A DNA stretch of 19,816 nt from Oceanococcus sp041619315 (GCA_041619315.1 JBFKEC010000024.1:1-19816), one strand, 5' to 3'; positions 7,072-14,466 are shown, counted from the stretch's first letter. Numbers and translations: made by a program. Notes: generated by a model not told the origin, from the letters alone.

Positions 7072-7515
7072 TTACGCAGCCCACTGCTGCATCAATGACG
7101 CAACCAGGGGTTCCATCCGGGTCAGCCCGGCATCTCGCCCCAGTTGCAAGGCCTGCTCGACCGCAGCACCTTCCAGAAAAGCGCCCAGCGCAAGCAAGGC
7201 ACCCACGCGATTACTGCTGGCGCAATGTATCAGCACCGGGCGGCCGGCGTACTGCTCCAGCCAGGCATTGAGGCGGCGCGCGTTGTCCTGACTCAGGTCG
7301 GCCGGGCTTGAGACCGCAATCTGCAGATAATCCAGGCCCAACTCTTCAATGAACGACTGCTCATCCCAGTCCATTTCTTCATTCGGGCGCAAATTCAGAA
7401 CCGCCACCACACCGGCCTGCTTGGCCGCCTCAAATCCGGCAGCATCCGGTTGGCCGGCGCACAGCAGATTGGGGCGCGGGTCGAACTGGTAAGGGGTATT
7501 GAGTTGTGGTGACAT
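7072..7515 (-). CDS. DUF442/Blh-like phosphatase-fold protein
   Basis: A 147-residue protein resembling the DUF442 (beta-lactamase hydrolase-like) branch of the dual-specificity phosphatase superfamily. Diagnostic pieces are LLCAGQPDAAGFEAAKQAGVVAVLNLRP near residues 18-44 and the phosphate-loop-like VLIHCASSNRVGALLAL (94-110). The loop has C98 and R103 separated by four residues, one fewer than the classic CX5R; I recall this as usual for DUF442. Known DUF442 domains are sometimes fused to persulfide-dioxygenase-like MBL domains, and here an MBL-fold hydrolase gene lies 30 bases upstream. The true substrate is unknown. The start at 7515 has CGGAGA four bases upstream. Confidence 0.78.
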   Translation of the reverse strand: MSPQLNTPYQFDPRPNLLCAGQPDAAGFEAAKQAGVVAVLNLRPNEEMDWDEQSFIEELGLDYLQIAVSSPADLSQDNARRLNAWLEQYAGRPVLIHCASSNRVGALLALGAFLEGAAVEQALQLGRDAGLTRMEPLVASLMQQWAA

Positions 7516-7545
7516 CGGCTCTCCGAAAGGTCAGCGTTGAAGCCC

Positions 7546-8652
7546 TCAGGCTTCGGGTTCATGTTCAGCGTCCGGAAGCTGGCGATACCAGGCCACTCCG
7601 TCGCCATCGAGTTGGCGTGAAATCATGCGCCGGCTGATCAGGCAATTCAGATGGGCCAGCGTTTCACCCACAGCCAGCATGACATGAGGACCGCGGATAC
7701 TGCGCTTGAACAGCACGGAAAAGCAATCCATGGCGCGGCGCGGCTCAACCAGATGATCAAACAATCGCTCCAACGCACGCTCGTGCGACCGTAACAGCTG
7801 GGTCATGCGCGCGTGCAGACCGTAGAACGGCTCCTGGTGGGCCGGCAGTACTAGCACATCATTGGGGATCAGATTGCGAATGCGATGACAGGATTCCAGC
7901 CACTCACCCAGCGGATCACCCTGCGGCTCGGTCGGAAACAGACTGACATTGGATGAAATTCTGGGAATAACCTGATCACCCGCAATCAGGATCTTCAAGG
8001 CCGGGCAATACAGACACGCATGCTCAGGTGAATGGCCCATCCCGACCACAATCTGCCAATAGCGACCACCAATCTCGATGGTCTGACCATCACTGAGCCG
8101 GCGAAACTGGTCCGGCAACTCGCCGATGGCTTCGCCGAATTCGCCAAAACGTTCGCGATACAGGGCCAGCGCCTGTTCATCGAAGCCGGCCTCACGATAA
8201 AACCGCACAGCCACTTCGGGCGCCTCGCGCCCGGTATCCGCGACCAGATTGCGGCACATCAGAAACTCGGTCCGCGACATCCACAATTCGCAGCCGAAAC
8301 GCTGGGTCAGCCAGCCGGCCAGACCGACATGATCCGGGTGCATGTGGGTCACAATCACCCGCTTGATCGGCCGCCCCTGCAGATCACGCTGAAACACCTG
8401 CTCCCACACTTCGCGCGAGGCCTGATCGCCAATCCCGGTGTCGATAACAGTCCAGCCATCGCCATCTTCAAGCAACCACAAATTGATCCGCGCCAGAGAA
8501 AACGGCAGCGGCATGTGCAGCCACCACACCCCATCGGCAACCCGATGCACCGAGCCGGGCTCGGGTGCGACATCACAACCCCAGGGGTAAGTCAGGGCTT
8601 TCACGGTTTGCGGCGCGGGCGCGAGCGGTGTTGCGGTGGCGGATAACGTCAT
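7546..8652 (-). CDS. Metallo-beta-lactamase-fold hydrolase with C-terminal extension
   Basis: A 368-residue enzyme of the MBL superfamily. The metal-binding motif THMHPDHVG gives H103, H105, D107 and H108. Further ligands are the His in GMGHSPEHA (H206 or H210), D225 in IAGDQVIP and H271 in LPAHQEPFYG, so a two-metal site looks complete. After about residue 285 comes a helical C-terminal region (MTQLLRSHERALERLFDHL ... VGETLAHLNCLISRRMI). It resembles the winged-helix tail of many hydroxyacylglutathione-hydrolase- and LACTB2-like proteins. The substrate (thioester, lactone or other) cannot be told. It leads an operon with the DUF442 protein and Prx5. The ATG has no well-spaced Shine-Dalgarno, so the start is uncertain by a few codons. 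Confidence 0.85.
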   Translation of the reverse strand: MTLSATATPLAPAPQTVKALTYPWGCDVAPEPGSVHRVADGVWWLHMPLPFSLARINLWLLEDGDGWTVIDTGIGDQASREVWEQVFQRDLQGRPIKRVIVTHMHPDHVGLAGWLTQRFGCELWMSRTEFLMCRNLVADTGREAPEVAVRFYREAGFDEQALALYRERFGEFGEAIGELPDQFRRLSDGQTIEIGGRYWQIVVGMGHSPEHACLYCPALKILIAGDQVIPRISSNVSLFPTEPQGDPLGEWLESCHRIRNLIPNDVLVLPAHQEPFYGLHARMTQLLRSHERALERLFDHLVEPRRAMDCFSVLFKRSIRGPHVMLAVGETLAHLNCLISRRMISRQLDGDGVAWYRQLPDAEHEPEA

Positions 8653-8705
8653 CCTGCGACGTTAACCCGCGCTCAAAAATTTTCCAAGACCGCGCACAAA
8701 AGCCC

Positions 8706-8732
8706 TCAAGTTGCCGACAGGGTCGCCGATAC
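8706..8732 (+). promoter_or_regulatory. Sigma-28 (FliA) flagellar promoter for pomAB
   Basis: TCAA at 8706-8709 and GCCGATAC at 8725-8732 are separated by exactly 15 bases, matching the FliA pattern TCAA/TAAA-N15-GCCGATAA with one change at the last base. It lies 32 bases before the pomA ATG and points towards it. The same 112-base gap (8653-8764) should also hold the promoter of the divergent MBL operon, which I could not identify. Confidence 0.85.
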
Positions 8733-8764
8733 CCCTTTCGCCAGCCCCCAGCAACTGAATCGCC

Positions 8765-9562
8765 ATGGACCTTGCCACACTCTTCGGATTACTCGTTGGA
8801 ACCACCGTCGTCATTATCGCCATCTTGATTGGCGGTTCTGGGATGGCGCCGTTCATCAACATCCCCAGCATCCTGATCGTGATTGGCGGATCCTTCAGCG
8901 CAACCTTGATGCGCTTCCCCATACGCGAGTGCTTCACCGCGATGAAAACCGGGTTTGGGCGCGCCTTTCGCGAACAGATGGACGACCCCATGGCGCTGAT
9001 CGAGACGGCCAAGGAACTGGCCGAAGTGGCACGCAAGAAAGGTCTGATCGCACTGGAAAATGTCAGTGTTGCCAACCCCCTGATGGCCAAGGGTGTGCAG
9101 TACTGCAGCGACGGGCGAGACGCCGAATTCATCCGCGAAATGATGACCAAGGAAATCAACGCCTCGATCGCACGCAACGAAATGGGCGAAAAGATCTTCC
9201 GCGCACTGGGCGACGCCGCGCCGGCTTTCGGCATGATCGGCACCCTGGTCGGCCTGGTACAAATGCTGCTGGAGCTGTCTGATCCAACCAAGATTGGCCC
9301 AGCCATGGCGGTCGCCCTGTTGACCACCTTGTACGGCGCCCTGCTGGCCAATTTGCTGTTCCTGCCACTGGCCGACAAGCTCGACACGCGCGCCCAGCAG
9401 GACCGCAACAGCCGTCAGTTGATCCTCGACAGCGTGCTGGGCATCAATGCCGGTGTATCGCCGCGGGTACTCGAAGAAACCTTGCTGGTAGGCCTGCCGC
9501 AGAATTCTCAGAAGGCCGACGCCAGCGATAACGACGACGCCATCGCCGCCGAACCGGCATGA
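8765..9562 (+). CDS. pomA: Flagellar motor stator protein A, PomA-like (MotA family)
   Basis: A 265-residue inner-membrane subunit of the stator that converts ion flow into flagellar rotation. Four membrane segments are visible at about residues 4-24, 33-50, 150-172 and 180-202. The cytoplasmic loop between the second and third contains the charged region that contacts the rotor. The stretches SILIVIGGSF, FRALGDAAPAFGMIGTLVGLV and IGPAMAVALLTTLYGALLANLLFLPLADKL closely resemble Vibrio PomA, the sodium-driven version, rather than E. coli MotA. The last 25 residues are acidic and variable. No clear Shine-Dalgarno precedes the ATG, but the frame fits the family start MDLATL. It overlaps pomB by four bases (ATGA), so the two are translationally coupled, and a FliA promoter precedes it. 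Confidence 0.93.
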   Translation: MDLATLFGLLVGTTVVIIAILIGGSGMAPFINIPSILIVIGGSFSATLMRFPIRECFTAMKTGFGRAFREQMDDPMALIETAKELAEVARKKGLIALENVSVANPLMAKGVQYCSDGRDAEFIREMMTKEINASIARNEMGEKIFRALGDAAPAFGMIGTLVGLVQMLLELSDPTKIGPAMAVALLTTLYGALLANLLFLPLADKLDTRAQQDRNSRQLILDSVLGINAGVSPRVLEETLLVGLPQNSQKADASDNDDAIAAEPA

Positions 9563-10386
9563 GCGTACCGCAAGCCAAGAAACTACCGGGCGGACTGCCG
9601 CCATGGATGGCCACATTCGCCGACCTGATGGCGCTGATGATGACCTTCTTCGTACTGCTTTTTGCCTATTCCAAAGTCGAGGAAGAGAAATTCAAGCAGA
9701 TGGCCGGGTCCATGGCCGAAGCGTTTGGCGGCGTGCAGTACATCAAGAGCAATAGCGAGGATTCGGTTCCTGGCATGGAAGCCGGGGTGATGTCGCGCAC
9801 CGGCTATACCCCACTGCAGTTCGACCCCACCTCCGGGCGCATCATCTCGCAGCCGCTACAAGGCGCCCAACAAGGCCAGGACCGGCATGACCGCGAAGCC
9901 GAGGAGTTGCTCAAAGAGCTGCAAGACGCTCTGAATGAAGAGGTCGAAACCGGCGCGGTGGCACTCGAGAAGAAACAGCATGACATCGTGATCCGCTTTC
10001 CCGAGCATGTCTCTTTCGCCTCAGGCAGCGCTGACCTGGTGGCCCGCGCCATACCTTTGATCAGCCGCATCGTCGGCCTGATCAGCAGCGACAAAATGCT
10101 CATCGTCGCCGGCCACACCGACAACCGGCCGGTGGCCAGCGGCACCTTCCGCTCGAACTGGGGCTTGTCGGCTGCACGCGCCGCATCAGTGGCCGACCAG
10201 ATTCTCAGCAAGCGGCATATAGACCCTGGCCGCCTGGTCGTCGCGGGCTACGCCGACACGCGCCCTATCGCACCCAATGACACCGCCGACCGTCGTGCGC
10301 GCAATCGCCGGGTGGAAATCATTGTGCGCAAGGCGGCCGAAGACAGCGCCGAAAACAGCGCTCAGAATGATGAATATCTGAATTGA
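9559..10386 (+). CDS. pomB: Flagellar motor stator protein B, PomB-like (MotB family)
   Basis: A 275-residue partner of PomA. A short N-terminus leads into one membrane helix (WMATFADLMALMMTFFVLLFAYS) carrying the ion-carrying aspartate D22, followed by the plug-like segment EEKFKQMAGSMAEAFG. A linker of about 90 residues, partly helical and charged, connects to an OmpA/MotB peptidoglycan-binding domain at about 145-265, with IVAGHTDNRPV, SNWGLSAARAASVADQIL and GYADTRPIAPNDTADRRARNRRVEI. That domain anchors the stator to the cell wall. Resemblance to the PomB N-terminus suggests sodium coupling, but this is inference. The gene ends six bases from the convergent SDR gene with no terminator visible between them. 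Confidence 0.93.
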   Translation: MSVPQAKKLPGGLPPWMATFADLMALMMTFFVLLFAYSKVEEEKFKQMAGSMAEAFGGVQYIKSNSEDSVPGMEAGVMSRTGYTPLQFDPTSGRIISQPLQGAQQGQDRHDREAEELLKELQDALNEEVETGAVALEKKQHDIVIRFPEHVSFASGSADLVARAIPLISRIVGLISSDKMLIVAGHTDNRPVASGTFRSNWGLSAARAASVADQILSKRHIDPGRLVVAGYADTRPIAPNDTADRRARNRRVEIIVRKAAEDSAENSAQNDEYLN

Positions 10387-10392
10387 TCTGAA

Positions 10393-11238
10393 TCAGGCCT
10401 GACGGTAATACTCTGGACGCCCGTTGGTCCACAACTCGCCCCACAGGTGGCCACCACCATCGACGGTCAGCACCTCACCGGTGACGAAGCTACCGGAAGG
10501 GCCGGCGAGATAAATGCACGCCTCGGCGATCTCCATGGCCGTGCCCGGCCGACGCATCGCATTGGCATTGGGAAACTCACGCACCGCCTCTTGCGGGTAG
10601 ACCTCCAGACCACGCGTGGCCGTCAAACCGGGCGCCACACAGTTGACCCGCACATTCATCGGCGCCCATTCCACCGCCACGGTGCGGGTGGCACCGATGA
10701 CCCCGGAGCGCGCGGCCACCGTATGCGCCACCCCCGGCATCCCACGATCCGTAACCACCACCACATTGACGATCGCGCCGGGAGCGTCATGGTCACGCCA
10801 GAAGCGCGCCGCGCGCTGCATCATGAACCAGGTGCCGTTGAGGTTGTTGTTGATGACCGCGTTCCAGCCCTTGTCGGCGAAATCGATCGCATTCTGGGGA
10901 AACTGGCCGCCGGCGTTGTTGACCAGGTAGTCGAGTTGACCAAATTCCTGATCAATCTGCGCATACAGCGCATCGACCTGCTCCGGCTCACGCACATTGC
11001 AAACCACCGGCAAGACCTTGGCACCGTGCTGCGCGGCAAAGTCCGCCACCGCGTCGAGCTTTTCCTGAGTGCGCCCGCACACCACAACCCGGGCGCCGAG
11101 ACGGGCGAACAACAATGCCGTGGCCGCACCAATCCCGCTGCCGCCGCCAGACACCAGCGCCACCTTGCCGGCGAACAGATCGGAGCGGTACACCGTAGGG
11201 GTCGACCAGTAGTCGGCGAGAAACGTGTTGTCTGTCAT
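10393..11238 (-). CDS. Short-chain dehydrogenase/reductase, AtuB/AtuG-like (PECR-like subgroup)
   Basis: A 281-residue Rossmann-fold protein. The cofactor site is VSGGGSGIG at about residues 29-37 and the NNAGG motif lies near 107-111. The C-terminal ITGEVL-like strand is SFVTGEVLTVDGGGHL. The classic Tyr-x3-Lys is absent: the region reads PGVAHTVAARSGVIGATRTVAVEWA, with Thr and Arg in those places, and the usual catalytic Ser strand reads IVNVVVVTDRG. The same area in peroxisomal trans-2-enoyl-CoA reductase and in Atu-type SDRs reads HSGAARAG, so this is a subgroup trait. In P. aeruginosa the atu cluster encodes two such SDRs, proposed to act on citronellol/citronellal or on pathway intermediates. 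AGGA upstream supports the start. It follows the AtuD-like gene by 33 bases in a three-gene operon. Confidence 0.85.
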   Translation of the reverse strand: MTDNTFLADYWSTPTVYRSDLFAGKVALVSGGGSGIGAATALLFARLGARVVVCGRTQEKLDAVADFAAQHGAKVLPVVCNVREPEQVDALYAQIDQEFGQLDYLVNNAGGQFPQNAIDFADKGWNAVINNNLNGTWFMMQRAARFWRDHDAPGAIVNVVVVTDRGMPGVAHTVAARSGVIGATRTVAVEWAPMNVRVNCVAPGLTATRGLEVYPQEAVREFPNANAMRRPGTAMEIAEACIYLAGPSGSFVTGEVLTVDGGGHLWGELWTNGRPEYYRQA

Positions 11239-11271
11239 CTATTTTTCCTGGTTGAGCGCCGCCACCAGACC

Positions 11272-12465
11272 TTATCCGCGCCCGAGCAAATCGTCAGAAA
11301 TGATCATCTTGCGCACCTCGGTGGTGCCCGCCCCGATCTCCAGCAACTTGATCGCACGGTATAGACGGTTGATCTCGGACTCCCAGATGTAGCCGTAGCC
11401 GCCGTGGATCTGCACCGCTTCGTTGAGCACCTTGTTCAGGGTTTCCGCCACATACATGACCCCGGCCGCGGTGAGCTTGTGGATTTCTCCACGCCCACCG
11501 TCTTCCTCACCCATCACATTGGCCGCGCGCAGCGTCTGATAGGTAAACAGACGCATGGACTCGACCCACACATACATGTCGGCAATCTTGGCGCGAATCA
11601 TCTGGAAACTGGCAATCGGCTTGCCGAACTGTTCGCGCTGCGTGGCGTATTCCACCGACAACTGCAATGCGCGCTCGGCAATGCCCAGACAGATTGGAGA
11701 AATCATCGCGCGTTCCAGGTCCAGGCCACTCATCACCACCTTGACGCCGCGGTTTTCCTCACCCACCAGGTTGGCCGCCGGCACACGGCAATCATCAAAC
11801 ACCAGCTCGGCCGTCTGGCTGCCGCGAAAACCCATCTTGATCAGCTTCTGCGCAACCTTGAAGCCCGGAAAGTCCTTCTCAACCAGAAATGCCGAAATGC
11901 CCTGGGAACGTTTTTCCGGATCGGTCTTGGCGTAAACCAGCAGCACATCGGCAACCGGCCCATTGGTGATGAAAATCTTGCGCCCATTGAGGATGTATTC
12001 ATCGCCTTCGCGTCGCGCCGTGGTGCGCATCGAACCCAGCGCATCCGAGCCCGCCCCCGGCTCGGTCAGCCCCAGCGCACCGATCATCGTGCCATTGACC
12101 AGGCCGGGCACATATTTTTGCTTCTGAGCCTCATTGGCATTGCGCAGAATGTTATGCAAGCACAGGTTCTCGTGCGCCACCCATGACAGACCCAGCGCGT
12201 AGTTCCAGCGCGAAATGGCCTGCAGGACCAGTCCGCTGGTCATGATGTCCATGCCGGCACCACCATACTCCGGCGGCGCAGTGACACCCATGAAGCCGTT
12301 TTCACCAATTTTGGGGAAGGCCTGATCCGGCCACCATTCCTCGTCATCCATGCGCTGAGCCAGGGGATACAACTCCTTTTCGGCAAAGCGATTGGCCTGA
12401 TGCAGGATTTCGGCTTCGTCGTTGGACAGGCCGGTGAAGGCCTGCATGACGCTCTGTCCAGTCAT
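11272..12465 (-). CDS. atuD: Citronellyl-CoA dehydrogenase, AtuD-like (isovaleryl-CoA dehydrogenase family)
   Basis: A 397-residue acyl-CoA dehydrogenase of the isovaleryl-CoA type. Motifs: LGLTEPGAGSDALGSMRTTA (131-150), YILNGRKIFITNGPVADV (157-174), MGFRGSQTAELVFDD (211-225), YATQREQFGKPIASFQMIRAKIADMY and EIGAGTTEVRKMI near the end. The catalytic base is probably E251 in GLDLERAMI, because the medium-chain Glu position is Ala in IGAGTTEV; this is diagnostic of isovaleryl-like enzymes. In the Atu pathway this step turns citronellyl-CoA into cis-geranyl-CoA. Isovaleryl-CoA dehydrogenase (LiuA) is the alternative, but the AtuA, AtuE and carboxylase neighbours favour AtuD. The Shine-Dalgarno is weak (CGAGAA). 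It lies 63 bases after the hydratase-like gene. Confidence 0.82.
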   Translation of the reverse strand: MTGQSVMQAFTGLSNDEAEILHQANRFAEKELYPLAQRMDDEEWWPDQAFPKIGENGFMGVTAPPEYGGAGMDIMTSGLVLQAISRWNYALGLSWVAHENLCLHNILRNANEAQKQKYVPGLVNGTMIGALGLTEPGAGSDALGSMRTTARREGDEYILNGRKIFITNGPVADVLLVYAKTDPEKRSQGISAFLVEKDFPGFKVAQKLIKMGFRGSQTAELVFDDCRVPAANLVGEENRGVKVVMSGLDLERAMISPICLGIAERALQLSVEYATQREQFGKPIASFQMIRAKIADMYVWVESMRLFTYQTLRAANVMGEEDGGRGEIHKLTAAGVMYVAETLNKVLNEAVQIHGGYGYIWESEINRLYRAIKLLEIGAGTTEVRKMIISDDLLGRG

Positions 12466-12528
12466 AACGTGTTCTCGATGTGTCTTGTCATTTATAAAAT
12501 CGGCGGAGTGTGACGACGCTGCTTACAC

Positions 12529-13584
12529 CTATGGCGAATCGCAGATCTCGTCGATCAACCCCCACTCCAGCGCCAGTTCAGCGCGAATTCTCTTGCCCGA
12601 CAGCCCCCACCATCCCAGGCGCTGGCGTCCGATGCGACGGGCAATACTGATACAGCCACCAGCACCGGGAATCAGCCCCATGCCAACCTCGGGCAGTTGA
12701 AACCAAGCCTGCGGATCCGCACTGAGATGACCCGCAAAGGCCGGAAATTCGATCCCTGAACCAATGCAACCGCCATGCACATGAATGTGCACACGATCGG
12801 CAACCCGCGCCAGAAAGCGGCCGGGCACGGCCAGCAGTCGCACCAAATGCCCACGCGCGCTGTCCGGCACGCTGCCAAATTCCCTGAGGTCTCCACCCGT
12901 GCTGAAGAAGTCGCCCCGTGCACCCAAGTGAACACGACGAATGCTGTCATCCGCCTCGACCAAACGAAGCACTTCGATCAGGGCGTCACGAATTTCCACC
13001 GACATCGCATTGCGATTGGCCGGGCGGTTGAGCATCAGCGTCAGCTCATCATCCTCACGCTCGGCAATGATTGGCGGGCCGGATTCAGTCGCAACTTCAG
13101 GCTGCGTGGCCAGCGCATCCAGCCAGGCCCGGTATTCCGCCCCGCCTTGCAGCGTCGCGTAGACCGCGGATTCAACATTGAGCGCGGCGTCCAGCGGCAT
13201 AGGTTCGGTCACGCGCAGCAGGTCCACAAAGCTGGTCGCCGCGACCGGGTTGCGTCGAACCCGCTCAAGCAAATGCTCGGCCGCTGCAAGCTCATCCACC
13301 ACCACGTCGCACGCCGCACTGATCAGCGCGTGTTCGGGTTGCGTGCAGCGACTGCGCTCGAGATCACGCACACCAACCACCGGACACACCAGAGTCTTCA
13401 TCCAGGCCGCCACAAGTGGCGCATCGGTCAGCCCTGAAGTGCTGGCCAGATCAACCACCAGCGCTGCGTGCTCACCCCACGGCGAGAATGCGGGCGGCGC
13501 CGGTCCGGCCGCACACCAGGCGCGTAGCTGCTCACCATCAAGCACTGCGCACCCCGTGAAAAACCAGCAATGAGTCTGACTCAT
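12529..13584 (-). CDS. Enoyl-CoA hydratase/isomerase-family protein with unusual N-terminal half
   Basis: A 351-residue crotonase-superfamily protein. The recognisable hydratase core is in the C-terminal half (about 172-351): LTLMLNRPANRNAMS, an oxyanion-hole segment DFFSTGGDL (225-233) with HGGCIGSGIE, then LPEVGMGLIPGAGG. Both catalytic glutamates are present (E279, E299). The core stops at ALEWGLIDEICDSP and so lacks the usual C-terminal trimerisation helices. Residues about 36-160 look like a degenerate crotonase piece: CPVVGVRD, ISAACDVVVDE, then RRNPVAATSFVDLLRVTEPMPLDAALNVESAVYATLQ, which resembles the missing helices. It is not the best AtuE candidate, because the gene at 13687 has the AtuE size. 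Its start codon lies inside a putative operator (13570-13584) and its Shine-Dalgarno is weak, so the N-terminus is somewhat uncertain. Confidence 0.78.
   Translation of the reverse strand: MSQTHCWFFTGCAVLDGEQLRAWCAAGPAPPAFSPWGEHAALVVDLASTSGLTDAPLVAAWMKTLVCPVVGVRDLERSRCTQPEHALISAACDVVVDELAAAEHLLERVRRNPVAATSFVDLLRVTEPMPLDAALNVESAVYATLQGGAEYRAWLDALATQPEVATESGPPIIAEREDDELTLMLNRPANRNAMSVEIRDALIEVLRLVEADDSIRRVHLGARGDFFSTGGDLREFGSVPDSARGHLVRLLAVPGRFLARVADRVHIHVHGGCIGSGIEFPAFAGHLSADPQAWFQLPEVGMGLIPGAGGCISIARRIGRQRLGWWGLSGKRIRAELALEWGLIDEICDSP
13570..13584. promoter_or_regulatory. Putative AtuR operator 1, ATGAGTC-T-GACTCAT
   Basis: A perfect 7+1+7 inverted repeat, with 13-bp core TGAGTCTGACTCA at 13571-13583. 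It overlaps the first codons of the minus-strand hydratase-like gene, whose ATG is 13584-13582. An almost identical element lies 88 bases away at 13658-13672. A TetR-family dimer bound here could block initiation of the minus-strand operon. Confidence 0.75.
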
Positions 13585-13686
13585 AATTCATTCGCCCATT
13601 TTGCCACGAAACAAATCAAATATCCTTTTTGACTTATTTTTTGATACCTTGAAGGAAATGAGCCTGACTCACGTAACGAGGTAAAC
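13585..13686. promoter_or_regulatory. Divergent control region of the atu-like cluster
   Basis: About 100 bases, AT-rich against the GC-rich surroundings, separate the minus-strand hydratase/atuD/SDR operon from the plus-strand atuE-to-atuC operon. It contains T-runs with promoter-like TTGACT (13629-13634) and TTGATA (13641-13646), but no convincing matching -10 boxes. It is bounded on both sides by the inverted repeats. GAGGT at 13678-13682 is the ribosome binding site of atuE. Confidence 0.7.
13658..13672. promoter_or_regulatory. Putative AtuR operator 2, ATGAGCC-T-GACTCAC
   Basis: This repeats operator 1 with two changes in 15 bases; its 13-bp core TGAGCCTGACTCA (13659-13671) has one mismatched pair. 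It sits 15 bases upstream of the atuE start, just before the ribosome binding site, so bound repressor would lie over the promoter or 5' leader. P. aeruginosa AtuR is known to bind two 13-bp inverted repeats in its own cluster, which matches the number and length seen here. Confidence 0.75.
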
Positions 13687-14466
13687 ATGTCCGAAGACGT
13701 CCTGATCGAGCGCCGCGGCGCGGTCCAGTGGATCACCATCAACCGCGAAGCACGGCGCAATGCCATGAACGCCGAAGTTATCGGCCTGATCTCTCAGGGC
13801 ATTGCCGACGCGGTCGATAGCGAAGCGCGCGCCATCGTCCTGACCGGCGTAGGCGACAAGGCCTTTTGTGCCGGAGCTGACTTGACCAAAGGGGTCAAAG
13901 GCTTTGCCTTTGATGTCGATTACTCACGCCCACGGCATTACATCGTGCAACTGTTCAAACAGTTGCAGGACTGCCCGCTGCCGGTCATCGCACGGGTCAA
14001 TGGCGCCGCCATGGCTGGTGGTTTCGGACTGGTCTGTGCCTGCGACATGGCGATCGCCGCCGACGACATCAAGATCGGGACCTCGGAATCCAAAATCGGC
14101 CTCACCCCGATGATGATCCTGCCCTACATGATCCGCGTCCTGCCGCCGCGCAAATTGCAGGAAATGTGCATCACCGGCGAGGTGTTCACGGCCGCTGAAG
14201 GGCTGGAATGGGGCTTGTTTAACTACGTGGTCCCGCGCGCGCAACTCGACGAAAAACTCGACTGGCTGCTCGAACGTATCGTGCCGCGCTCGCCCACCGC
14301 CATTCGCCTCGGCAAACAGGCTTACTCGGCAACCCGCGACATGGACCTGCGCAGCGCCCTGGAATACGCCCAGGCCATGGTCCCGATCATGTCGTCCACT
14401 CAGGATGCCGCCGAAGGGCTGGCCGCGTTTCAAGAGAAGCGCGCACCCAAGTGGACGGGCAACTGA
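13687..14466 (+). CDS. atuE: Isohexenylglutaconyl-CoA hydratase-like enoyl-CoA hydratase (AtuE-like)
   Basis: A 259-residue crotonase-family hydratase. In the Atu pathway AtuE adds water to isohexenyl-glutaconyl-CoA, the product of geranyl-CoA carboxylase. Visible motifs are the substrate loop RRNAMNAE (23-30), oxyanion-hole segments DKAFCAGADL (57-66) and GAAMAGGFGLVCACD (106-120), and SESKIGLTPMMI (133-144), where E134 is the retained catalytic glutamate. The second classical Glu (in GGCEL of mitochondrial hydratase) is Gly114 here; I recall the same GL change in bacterial methylglutaconyl-CoA hydratases, which supports an AtuE/LiuC-type role. The tail IRLGKQAYSATRDMDLRSALEYAQAM and AAFQEKRAPKW is normal. 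GAGGT four bases upstream sets the start. It is the first gene of the plus-strand operon. Confidence 0.82.
   Translation: MSEDVLIERRGAVQWITINREARRNAMNAEVIGLISQGIADAVDSEARAIVLTGVGDKAFCAGADLTKGVKGFAFDVDYSRPRHYIVQLFKQLQDCPLPVIARVNGAAMAGGFGLVCACDMAIAADDIKIGTSESKIGLTPMMILPYMIRVLPPRKLQEMCITGEVFTAAEGLEWGLFNYVVPRAQLDEKLDWLLERIVPRSPTAIRLGKQAYSATRDMDLRSALEYAQAMVPIMSSTQDAAEGLAAFQEKRAPKWTGN

Noticed and set aside
8662..9616. Two overlapping minus-strand open frames opposite pomA
   Set aside because: They are shadows of the well-conserved PomA frame, and one would also run across its FliA promoter.
10387..10392. Terminator between convergent pomB and the SDR gene
   Set aside because: Only six bases separate the two stops and neither flank shows a stem followed by T residues.
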